DNA of 5,318 nucleotides from Deltaproteobacteria bacterium (GTDB taxonomy: Bacteria > Myxococcota > Myxococcia > SLRQ01): the NCBI GenBank assembly GCA_007128675.1, contig SKWY01000447.1:1-5318 (forward strand), read 5' to 3'. Shown here in pieces: positions 1 through 5,318 of this stretch (position 1 is the first letter of the stretch; every line of letters starts with the position of its first letter). The notes below the pieces were generated by a model. It searched no databases and was not told the origin of the DNA. It worked only from the letters and a program-made list of their open reading frames with translations. Position numbers and translations under genes: made by a program.

Positions 1-78
1 GATTCATGGCAGCACGGGGAACTCGGGTGATGTGGACACGGTATCATAGGTCCAACGGCGCGTCGCTTCTGCCAGGTT

Positions 79-969
79 TCAACCCCCACCGGTCTTCCGA
101 AAGTCCGGGCCATGGCACGGGATGAAGTCACACATCTCGTTGAGCCGGCTGTAGATCCTCTCCCCGACCCGATCCTCGAGGGTCTCCACGACTACCTTGT
201 CCACGAACTCTCGACCCCGGGTGCGAGCATGAGCCGTGCCGGCCTGGGGCAGCCTCGAGCGAAGGCTCGTCCTTGGATCATCGGTATAGTTTGTCGCAAA
301 AAGCGTAGTCTTATCAGCGTTGTAGCGCCTGGAAATGATCTCGTCCAGCACGTACATCTCCCAGTCGCTGCCTCGTCCCTTGCCAAGCTCGTCGACAGCG
401 AGGACGTCGACCTCGCACAGGGGAGCAATTATCTCCATGTCGCTCTTTCCGGAGGAGTACCCTTCCTTGAGCTCCGACAAGAGGTGGAAGAACTCCACGT
501 AACGACAAAGCACTCCTCTCTCCAGGGTGAGCACTCTCAAGGTGGCCGCCAAGAGATGGCTCTTGCCGGTCCCGACAGGCCCCATCAACACGAAGCCGAG
601 AGCTCCCTCGGGCATGCCGTAGGATTCCACGAAAGCCCGAACGCGCGCGTGGGCCGCCGCCGCGGCCTCCAGGGGGCTGCCGAGCCTGTCCCCGGGGGAA
701 GGCAACATAAAGTTATCAAAGGTCTTTTCCGAAAGGCGCCTGGGAATGCGAGCGGCATTGAATCTCTGGCAGGCATCGAGGCCGGCATGACAGGAGCAGG
801 GCTGCACGAAGACGGCCCCTTCACGCTCGACGACTCTGCGGCCAGAGCCGTCACATGCATCACAAGAGCCGGCGCCCGCCACTTCGGCCACTGCAAAATC
901 GCCCTTGTCGGAACAAATCCTAAGCCTCGCCCTTCCCTCGCCTGCCAAGTCGATCAAGATCTCGCTCAT
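79..969 (-). CDS. DnaC/DnaI-like AAA+ ATPase, putative replicative helicase loader
   Basis: This 296-residue protein is an ATPase of the DnaC/DnaI/IstB group, which loads or remodels the replicative helicase DnaB on DNA in the cytoplasm. Seen in the sequence: an N-terminal CxxC...CxC motif (C36, C39, C58, C60) that could bind zinc, a feature also known from the DnaI N-terminal domain; Walker A GPVGTGKS at 130-137; Walker B VLAVDE at about 189-194; a sensor-1-like LFATN at 223-227; and a C-terminal GERIYSRL at 269-276 carrying the likely arginine finger. The segment between sensor 1 and that box is unusually long and basic (about 229-260). The ATG overlaps the stop of the small upstream gene (ATGA) and has a strong purine-rich ribosome site, so the start is secure. 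No transposase is adjacent, which argues against IstB. A phage-type DnaC paralogue is possible. The ATPase family call is firm; the helicase-loading role is inferred from the family. Confidence 0.87.
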   Translation of the reverse strand: MSEILIDLAGEGRARLRICSDKGDFAVAEVAGAGSCDACDGSGRRVVEREGAVFVQPCSCHAGLDACQRFNAARIPRRLSEKTFDNFMLPSPGDRLGSPLEAAAAAHARVRAFVESYGMPEGALGFVLMGPVGTGKSHLLAATLRVLTLERGVLCRYVEFFHLLSELKEGYSSGKSDMEIIAPLCEVDVLAVDELGKGRGSDWEMYVLDEIISRRYNADKTTLFATNYTDDPRTSLRSRLPQAGTAHARTRGREFVDKVVVETLEDRVGERIYSRLNEMCDFIPCHGPDFRKTGGG

Positions 970-1298
970 CCTTCCTCTTCCTCCTCATGCCGTCCAACAG
1001 CTTGCTCTCGGTGGGCACGCCAGGCGTCTCGGACTGCTCCAGCATAGTACGACAGACGATGTGGCGGCCGCACCCCCGGGTGGGCCCGTTCGTGGCTTTG
1101 ACGGCCCATCAACAGGCCGCGACACACTACCTCGACGGGGATGCCTTCCGCCTCCCAGGAAGCCACGAGCTCGAGCTCAACTGGTGACAGAATCAGCCCC
1201 TTGCCTCGAACCTCGCTCAAGAAGTCGCAGACGATCTCGGAGTAGCCAAGCCGATCAATACGCCTAATGGTCATCTGCCGAATCCGTTCAGCCCCCAC
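966..1298 (-). CDS. Small protein with DnaD-like C-terminal region, possible helicase-loader partner
   Basis: This is a 110-residue protein with no name I can assign securely. It starts with GTG at 1298; an in-frame ATG at 1274 (residue 9) is an alternative, and neither has a strong ribosome site. Residues 36-64 (beginning ILSPVELELV, then a W and a G-I-P turn followed by a second helix) and Y85-x3-V89-x3-W93 follow the layout of the DnaD C-terminal domain: an LSP-start helix, a second helix, then the YxxxIxxxW motif. That domain binds DNA and initiation proteins in Firmicutes primosomes. Residues 105-109 are five glutamates; their codons also form the ribosome site of the ATPase gene, whose ATG overlaps this stop. 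The coupling to a DnaC-like ATPase supports a joint role in replication restart or initiation. That the gene is real is well supported by the overlap; DnaD homology is pattern recognition only. Confidence 0.75.
   Translation of the reverse strand: MGAERIRQMTIRRIDRLGYSEIVCDFLSEVRGKGLILSPVELELVASWEAEGIPVEVVCRGLLMGRQSHERAHPGVRPPHRLSYYAGAVRDAWRAHREQAVGRHEEEEEG
970..986 (-). promoter_or_regulatory. Ribosome binding site of the DnaC-like gene, embedded in a poly-Glu coding tail
   Basis: Read on the minus strand this is GAGGAGGAAGAGGAAGG directly before the ATG. It contains AGGAGG ending 10 bases upstream of the ATG and a second GAGG ending 4 bases upstream. The same bases encode the Glu-rich C-terminus of the small upstream protein, so ribosomes finishing that gene would be placed at the next start. 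It fixes the ATPase start at 969. Confidence 0.75.
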
Positions 1299-1304
1299 AG
1301 TCGG

Positions 1305-1326
1305 GGCCCTAGGCGCTCGCCGGGCC
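1305..1326 (-). other. GC-rich stem-loop between tldE and the small DnaD-like gene
   Basis: On the minus strand this reads GGCCC-GGC-GAGC-GCC-TA-GGGCC: eight G-C pairs with a GAGC loop and a two-base TA bulge. It lies in the 42-base gap downstream of the tldE stop, 6 bases before the GTG start of the next gene. No T-run follows, so it is not a standard Rho-independent terminator. It could be an mRNA stabiliser or processing element, a partial attenuator, or a structure that hides the GTG initiation region and so favours the ATG at 1274. The pairing is seen directly; the function is inferred. Confidence 0.5.
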
Positions 1327-1340
1327 GCGACCGTTTGGGA

Positions 1341-2672
1341 TCAAGCCCCGCTGACAGCGACGCTGTCGAATAGAAGAGAAGGAACCCTATTTGCCGAGTA
1401 TGGATATGGATCATTGCCAACTGCAATCAGCCTATCCCATAGATCGGCGTGAGTTCCCGTGATGTTCATCTCGCCGACTGGGCCCTTGATGCTACCCCCG
1501 GACACCTCGAAACCGACTATTCCGTGGGAGAAGTCACCGGTGGTTCCGTCCGTGTTACCCCCGAGAATGCCTGTTACATAGATCCCCGATCCCATCTCTT
1601 TCGCGAGGCCGGCTACATCGTGCTCGCCGCCCGAAAAAACGAGATTCGAGGTTCCTCCGCCAGTGGGCTCCGCGCCGAGCTTCAAAGCGTAGTAGACATC
1701 TAGAAGATACTCCTCCAAGACGCCCTCTCCGATTAGCCGGCGGCGCCGCGACGAGATCCCGTCGGAATCGAAGTGTCTGGACCCGAACCCGCCAGGTAGC
1801 AAAGGATCGTCGATCAGTGTCAAAAGCGGGCTGGCAATCCTTTGGCCCAGGCGATCGAGCAGAAAGGATCTCTTCTGCTGCAAGGCCGCACCGGACATTG
1901 CGCCCACCAGGGCTCCAACCAGTCTTCCGGCTGCCCTGGAGTCCACCAGCACCCTAGTCTCCCCGCTGGAAAGCTTCTTTTGGCCCATTCGCGCAACAGC
2001 CCTTTTTGCGGCCTGGCTGCCGACCTCAGCGGGACTCGGGAGCATCGAGATGCGTCTGCTTCCGGCGAAATGCCAGTCCTCCGGCCTCCGTTCGCCGGCA
2101 TCACGGACCGAAACCTCCGCGCCGACCCAGAACTGCGTCCCTCTTTGAGCGCCCGAGAAGCCGTTGGAGTGAACCCTTGTCATCACGCTTTGCTGATCGG
2201 TGTAGGAACCTGTGGCGGAAATGATTGGGCCCTCATTGGCTCTGGCCACAGCCTCGGCTTCACGGGCCAAGGCCTTTCGCCGCTCTGGGTCAAGGTCCTG
2301 GTAAGCAGGGTCCCAGATCTCTAGATCGTCGTCCGGCCGCCCCTCATAGAGCTTTGGGTCGGCAAGACGGCGACAAGGGTCCTGGCCCAATAACCTGGTC
2401 AGCTCGATAGCGTGGTCGATGAACCCATCCAAGGTCGTCGGTCGAAGATCACAGGTGGAGTGGCTCGAGTAGCGATTGTCGACGAACAGGAATATCGACA
2501 GAGCCGAGGACTGGGCTTCACGAAGAAGCTCCAAGTCCCCGTCACGATACTGAACGCTGATGGATCTACCCTTTCGCACCGTTGCCGCCGCCTCATCGGC
2601 CCCACGCTTGGTCGCGTACTCGACAGCCCTTACGGCGAGCTGTTCAAAACTCGGCTCCTGAAGCCCACTCAT
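1341..2672 (-). CDS. tldE: TldE/PmbA family protein, non-catalytic partner of TldD
   Basis: At 443 residues this matches the usual length of PmbA/TldE (about 450 in E. coli). TldE forms a heterodimeric, cytoplasmic zinc protease with TldD; in E. coli the pair removes the microcin B17 leader and degrades the CcdA antitoxin. Seen here: an N-terminal domain with residues 24-50 (GADEAA, a QYRDGDLELL stretch) like the substrate-domain strands of the family; a middle region with VLVDSRAAGRLVGAL at 241-255; SDGISSRRRRLIGEGVLEEY at 303-322; and the diagnostic C-terminal block GGNTDGTTGDFSHGIVGFEV at 371-390, followed by a GPVGEMNITG strand. There is no HExxxH metal site, as expected for the TldE subunit. 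The ATG overlaps the tldD stop (ATGA) behind a strong GGGAGG, indicating equimolar, coupled translation. The family call is firm. The natural substrate is unknown. Confidence 0.95.
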   Translation of the reverse strand: MSGLQEPSFEQLAVRAVEYATKRGADEAAATVRKGRSISVQYRDGDLELLREAQSSALSIFLFVDNRYSSHSTCDLRPTTLDGFIDHAIELTRLLGQDPCRRLADPKLYEGRPDDDLEIWDPAYQDLDPERRKALAREAEAVARANEGPIISATGSYTDQQSVMTRVHSNGFSGAQRGTQFWVGAEVSVRDAGERRPEDWHFAGSRRISMLPSPAEVGSQAAKRAVARMGQKKLSSGETRVLVDSRAAGRLVGALVGAMSGAALQQKRSFLLDRLGQRIASPLLTLIDDPLLPGGFGSRHFDSDGISSRRRRLIGEGVLEEYLLDVYYALKLGAEPTGGGTSNLVFSGGEHDVAGLAKEMGSGIYVTGILGGNTDGTTGDFSHGIVGFEVSGGSIKGPVGEMNITGTHADLWDRLIAVGNDPYPYSANRVPSLLFDSVAVSGA

Positions 2673-4090
2673 GCGCTACCTCCCACGGTGATCGAGGAAA
2701 CGAGACAGGTCGGCATTCCCAGTGAAACGGGGACGCCTTGACCGTCCTTGCCGCACGTCCAGCCTCCCTTATCGATCTCGAGATCATCACCCACCATGGT
2801 GATTCTCGAGAGGGTCTCTGGACCATTTCCAATGATGTTCACGTCCTTGAGCGGAGCCGTCAACTTGCCATCCTCTATCAGCCACCCGTTCTTGACGTAG
2901 AACGTATAATCCCCGGCACCGATGTTCACCTGCCCGTTGGTGAATGAGATGCAGTAGACCCCCTTTTTGACGTTGGCGATGACCTCTTCCTTAGTGTGTG
3001 GTCCAGGAAGCATGTAGGTGTTGCGCATTCTTGGGAGAGGGATGTGCCGAAAGGACTCGCGCCGCCCACTTCCCGTCGAGGACACTTCGAAATGACCGGC
3101 GCTGATCCGGTCATGAAGATAGCTTCGCAATACCCCTTCCTCGACGAGCAGCGTGCGCTCCGAGGGAGTCCCCTCATCGTCGACGTTGATCGAACCGCGA
3201 AGCGCTTGGTGCGTGCCGTCGTCGACGATGCTCACGAAGGGCTGGGCAACGGGCCTTCCAATGCGGTCGGAGAAGATCGAGACGCCCTTTCGATTGAAGT
3301 CCGCTTCCATGCCGTGCCCGATTGCTTCATGGAGCAGGATTCCCGACGAGCCGGCGGCAAGCACGACGGGCAGCTCTCCTTGAGGGGGCCTGACTGCATC
3401 GAAAAGAACCCCTGTCCTTTCGATCGCCACATCGACGAGGTTCCGTACACTCTCGGAGGTGTATGTGTCCATTCCCGCCCTGGCCGCCAGGTTGTGAGAA
3501 TTGCTCTGCCTGGCGCCTCCTTGCTCCATGACCACGTTGAGCCCCAGGCGCGTCATCGGCTGCTCGTCGGCCACGATCCTTCCATCACTAGTCACGATCA
3601 GAATCGTGCTCTGATGTCCCACGAAGCTGGCCTGAACCTTGGCGACTCTAGGATCGGCGCGTCTTGCGAGCTCATCAATCGAGGCCAACACGGGAGTAAT
3701 GCGGTCCACACCCACCGTCGACCAATCGTAGTCCGTGTCGTAGTGGCTGGGCAGCCTCACCGGAGTGAGGCTGCCCGGCTCTCTCGAGGCGCCGCCCGAA
3801 GCAATCCCCGAAGCTGTCCTGGCGGCAGCGAGCATCGCAGGGAGCGACAGATCCTCGCTGAATGCGTAGCCTGTCCGGTCGCCAACGACGACGCGGACGC
3901 CGACTCCGAGATCCACGGAGGAGCCGGCACGATTGACGACGCCATCCTCCAAGCCGACGCCAGTGTTCCTGGCATGCTGAAAGAACAGCTCGGAAAAACC
4001 GCCACCCCGCTCGAGCGCCGCCGAAAGCACCTTGCGTATTTGCTCGTTCGTAACTCCAAACCGCGCCTCGAAGTACTTTGGATCTCCCAT
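2669..4090 (-). CDS. tldD: TldD family zinc metalloprotease subunit
   Basis: From the ATG at 4090 this is 473 residues, close to E. coli TldD (about 480). TldD is the catalytic subunit of the TldD/TldE protease, which acts on small or unfolded peptides threaded into its chamber. Seen here: an N-terminal domain with ERGGGFSELFFQH (27-39) and LGVGVRVVVGDRTGYAFSED (61-80); the metal site HEAIGH at 254-259, followed by GMEADFNRKG; INVDDEGTP at 301-309; a GRRESFRHIPLPRMRNTYML block at 343-362; and GWTCGKDGQ at 443-451, whose C446 corresponds to the third metal ligand in E. coli TldD. The frame stays open upstream to a TTG at 4213, with ATG also at 4111. Those 41 extra residues show no family similarity, so 4090 is preferred, although its AAGG ribosome site is only 3 bases away. 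tldE follows with a 4-base overlap. All catalytic residues are present, so it should be active. Confidence 0.95.
   Translation of the reverse strand: MGDPKYFEARFGVTNEQIRKVLSAALERGGGFSELFFQHARNTGVGLEDGVVNRAGSSVDLGVGVRVVVGDRTGYAFSEDLSLPAMLAAARTASGIASGGASREPGSLTPVRLPSHYDTDYDWSTVGVDRITPVLASIDELARRADPRVAKVQASFVGHQSTILIVTSDGRIVADEQPMTRLGLNVVMEQGGARQSNSHNLAARAGMDTYTSESVRNLVDVAIERTGVLFDAVRPPQGELPVVLAAGSSGILLHEAIGHGMEADFNRKGVSIFSDRIGRPVAQPFVSIVDDGTHQALRGSINVDDEGTPSERTLLVEEGVLRSYLHDRISAGHFEVSSTGSGRRESFRHIPLPRMRNTYMLPGPHTKEEVIANVKKGVYCISFTNGQVNIGAGDYTFYVKNGWLIEDGKLTAPLKDVNIIGNGPETLSRITMVGDDLEIDKGGWTCGKDGQGVPVSLGMPTCLVSSITVGGSA
2673..2684 (-). promoter_or_regulatory. Ribosome binding site of tldE within the last tldD codons
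   Basis: On the minus strand, GGGAGG ends 6 bases before the tldE ATG at 2672. It is encoded by the final tldD codons GTG-GGA-GGT (residues V-G-G of the C-terminal VGGSA). Together with the ATGA overlap it supports translational coupling of the two protease subunits and settles the tldE start. Confidence 0.75.
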
Positions 4091-4096
4091 GGTCCT

Positions 4097-4141
4097 TGCA
4101 TTCAAGCACATGCGGGCAAAAGGTGCATTCTCCAATGCGGG
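4097..4141 (-). repeat. Two-part direct repeat upstream of tldD, possible operator or leader structure
   Basis: On the minus strand CCCGCAT and GAATGCA occur twice in the same order: at 4141-4135 with 4130-4124, and at 4116-4110 with 4103-4097. The gap within each copy is 4 and 6 bases, and the copies are about 26 bases apart. Because GCAT and ATGC are complementary, each copy can also fold: GCATT-ggag-AATGC in the distal copy and GCAT/ATGC in the proximal one. The block ends 6 bases before the preferred tldD ATG. A repressor site or mRNA leader structure is possible. The repeat is seen; its role is inference. Confidence 0.4.
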
Positions 4142-4270
4142 TGCACGACATAGGACCGTTGGTCGATGAATGAGGCCGTCTACCCAGGGCGATAGGCGGC
4201 CAATTCTCGGCAAAACGAACTTCGGCCCCTACTCATTGCCGCAACGAGACCGCGGTGCCATGCTCTGCCT
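4142..4270. other. Divergent intergenic region between tldD and the coiled-coil gene
   Basis: Promoters for both divergent units are expected here, or within the repeat block next to tldD. I searched both strands for -35/-10 pairs and found only weak partial matches, none worth a position. No ribosome site of standard form precedes the ATG at 4271. If the TTG at 4213 were the true tldD start, the stretch up to 4213 would be coding. Confidence 0.4.
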
Positions 4271-5200
4271 ATGAGCAACCGCACCATATCGCTTCTCGCA
4301 GGGCTCACACTCCTTTGCGGAGTGGGGGCAGGATGGATGCTGCAGCAGACCGCAAGCGCCGAGACCCCTGTCACGCCCTCCCTGGAAGGGGCCCCTGCGG
4401 GGATCGCCTCCCCGCAGCGCACCGACGATGAGGCCATGCCGTCCACCGATGAGAACGACGAGACCGGCCGCGAAGATGGAGATGAGCCGGAGCCCGCCGA
4501 CGTCGATGAGCCCTCGGCGGTGGACTCGAAGCCCGATGGAAAGACTCCCTCAACGGATGAGGACGAGCTTCCTTCAAGGCTCGAGCCCGAGGATGCTTCC
4601 CCCGAAAAGGTGGGGGAAGAAAAGGAAGAGATTGTCCTTCGCTTGCGATCGTCAACGCCGGCGCAAACCGACGTGAAGGATGAGCTAAGGGCCTTCGAGG
4701 AGAGACTGGAGACCGCCGAACGCCGGGTAGCCGAACTCGAACAGAGGCTGTCCTTGATGGAAGAAGACATGGAGGAGGTTTTGGCCTGGCAAGATGAATT
4801 GGAAGAGTCTATCGGCCGGCTCGAGGACCTCGAGGAGACCGTCGTGGAGGCCGAGGCAACCCGTCGTGAGGCCACGGCGGCCCGGATGGCAAGAGCCAGC
4901 TCTCTGCAAGGAATCGAGCAAGATCTCGACAATGTCCTTCGGATGTTGGAGCGCGGCTCATTCGATGTGGACCGGCAGATAGGGGCAGCAAGTCGAGGTT
5001 TGACCGAGCTGGCCAGGGACGCCGCCCGTCATGGGCATTTGGTCGAGTCCGAGAGAGTGGACGCTGCTGTTCAGTCTCTTCGGCTCTCACAGACGGCGCT
5101 GGCTCATCGAGATCTCTATGAGACACGCCTTGCTATCAGCATGGCCCTTACTCATGTCACCGCAGCTCATGCCCTTGCACGAATGGAAGTTGCCCCCTAG
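4271..5200 (+). CDS. Exported acidic coiled-coil protein of unknown function
   Basis: I do not recognise a family for this 309-residue protein. Residues 1-30 look like a Sec signal peptide: a basic start (R4), a hydrophobic core at 7-20, and an ASA cleavage site before E31. Mature residues 31-120 form a Pro-, Ser-, Asp- and Glu-rich linker; 29 of residues 51-120 are acidic, and PSTDE occurs twice (57-61, 93-97). A short strand-like segment IVLRLRSS (121-128) follows. Residues 134-205 have strong heptad character (EERLETAERRVAELEQRLSL and onward), consistent with a coiled coil that could oligomerise. Residues 210-305 are predicted helical and Ala/Leu/Arg-rich, a probable helical bundle. The cysteine at 17 lacks a good lipobox, so a lipoprotein is unlikely. 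No clear Shine-Dalgarno precedes the ATG, but the signal peptide supports this start. A periplasmic or envelope-scaffold role is only a guess. It is transcribed away from tldD. Confidence 0.82.
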   Translation: MSNRTISLLAGLTLLCGVGAGWMLQQTASAETPVTPSLEGAPAGIASPQRTDDEAMPSTDENDETGREDGDEPEPADVDEPSAVDSKPDGKTPSTDEDELPSRLEPEDASPEKVGEEKEEIVLRLRSSTPAQTDVKDELRAFEERLETAERRVAELEQRLSLMEEDMEEVLAWQDELEESIGRLEDLEETVVEAEATRREATAARMARASSLQGIEQDLDNVLRMLERGSFDVDRQIGAASRGLTELARDAARHGHLVESERVDAAVQSLRLSQTALAHRDLYETRLAISMALTHVTAAHALARMEVAP

Positions 5201-5247
5201 CACGCCGCAACAGCCACAAAGATCGCTGCCGTACGACTCAAGGACGT

Positions 5248-5318
5248 TCAGGGCTGACGGCCACGTTGCGCAACCAGGGCCTCGATCGCTTGCAGCGCTT
5301 CCCGGGCCTCCCCTAGAC
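5248..5318 (-). CDS. C-terminal fragment of a minus-strand gene running off the window
   Basis: The minus strand is open from the right edge to a TGA at 5250-5248. It gives 22 residues, LGEAREALQAIEALVAQRGR then QP, an amphipathic Ala/Leu/Glu helix of the kind that often ends tetratricopeptide or coiled-coil proteins. It would converge on the coiled-coil gene with a 47-base gap. The piece is too short to name, and an open frame of this length can occur by chance; the composition is what favours coding. Confidence 0.35.
   Translation of the reverse strand, partial: LGEAREALQAIEALVAQRGRQP

Noticed and set aside
1..78. Possible end of a 5S-like RNA (CTGCCAGG on the plus strand) or start of another minus-strand gene (ATG at 47 or 7)
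   Set aside because: The rest does not follow 5S rRNA sequence or pairing, and neither ATG has a ribosome site or enough coding length to judge.
112..1047. 311-residue plus-strand open frame antisense to the ATPase gene
   Set aside because: It lies opposite an ATPase with complete Walker motifs and crosses into the small gene; no recognisable domain or ribosome site.
2996..4153. 385-residue plus-strand open frame antisense to tldD
   Set aside because: It is a shadow of a strongly supported gene in GC-rich DNA; its translation has low-complexity, His/Arg-rich composition and no motif.
4091..4213. In-frame upstream extension of tldD to a TTG start (41 extra residues)
   Set aside because: The extension shows no TldD-family similarity, TTG is a weak start, and 473 residues from 4090 already matches the usual length. 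ATG 4111 remains a minor alternative.
4260..4274. Four-codon mini-ORF (ATG CTC TGC CTA TGA) overlapping the start of the coiled-coil gene
   Set aside because: It has no ribosome site of its own and such short frames are common by chance.
4271..4321. Lipoprotein signal with Cys at residue 17 of the coiled-coil protein
   Set aside because: The residue before Cys is Leu, not the small residue of a lipobox, and a good ASA signal-peptidase I site follows at 28-30.
4180..4932. 250-residue Ser-rich minus-strand frame
   Set aside because: The serine richness is the antisense image of Asp/Glu codons in the acidic linker and coiled coil of the plus-strand gene.
5201..5247. Terminator between the convergent genes at the right end
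   Set aside because: Only a five-pair stem (GCCGT/ACGGC) with a long loop is visible, extending into the fragment, and there is no T-run.
5265..5274. Perfect palindrome GTTGCGCAAC
   Set aside because: It is short, lies within the probable coding fragment and is isolated, so chance is the simplest explanation.

Overview
The window is moderately GC-rich, densely coded bacterial DNA. It holds five well-supported genes and one probable fragment at the right edge. No sequence comparison could be run. The gene set (a TldD/TldE pair, a DnaC-type ATPase with a Cys motif, an exported acidic coiled-coil protein) and the codon use suggest a deltaproteobacterial or myxobacterial-type Gram-negative. That placement is inference from style and is only moderately secure.

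A compact minus-strand cluster fills positions 4090 down to 79. It reads, in transcription order: tldD (HExxxH metalloprotease subunit), tldE/pmbA (partner subunit without that motif), a small 110-residue protein whose C-terminal half resembles a DnaD-type domain, and a DnaC/DnaI-like AAA+ ATPase. tldD/tldE and small gene/ATPase are each joined by a 4-base ATGA overlap. In both cases the Shine-Dalgarno sequence lies inside the last codons of the upstream gene, which points to translational coupling. Only 42 bases separate the two pairs, and that gap holds a strong GC-rich stem-loop, so the four genes are probably one transcription unit.

TldD and TldE together form a protease for small or unfolded peptides. 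The other two genes look like a helicase-loader pair: an ATPase that would handle the replicative helicase, and a small DnaD-like helper. Why protease and loader genes sit together is not evident from the sequence.

Divergent from tldD, on the plus strand, positions 4271-5200 encode a secreted or periplasmic protein. It has a signal peptide, a very acidic low-complexity linker, a long coiled coil and a helical C-terminal domain. The divergent gap (4091-4270) carries a two-part direct repeat just upstream of the preferred tldD start. I found no convincing sigma-70 promoter there. From 5248 to the right edge, the minus strand reads as the C-terminal end of another gene that converges on the coiled-coil gene. 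Positions 1-78 hold no feature I can support.

I see no mobile element, CRISPR array, tRNA or rRNA. The most interesting points are the possible DnaD-like/DnaC-like loader pair, its linkage to TldD/TldE, and a basic insertion in the ATPase.
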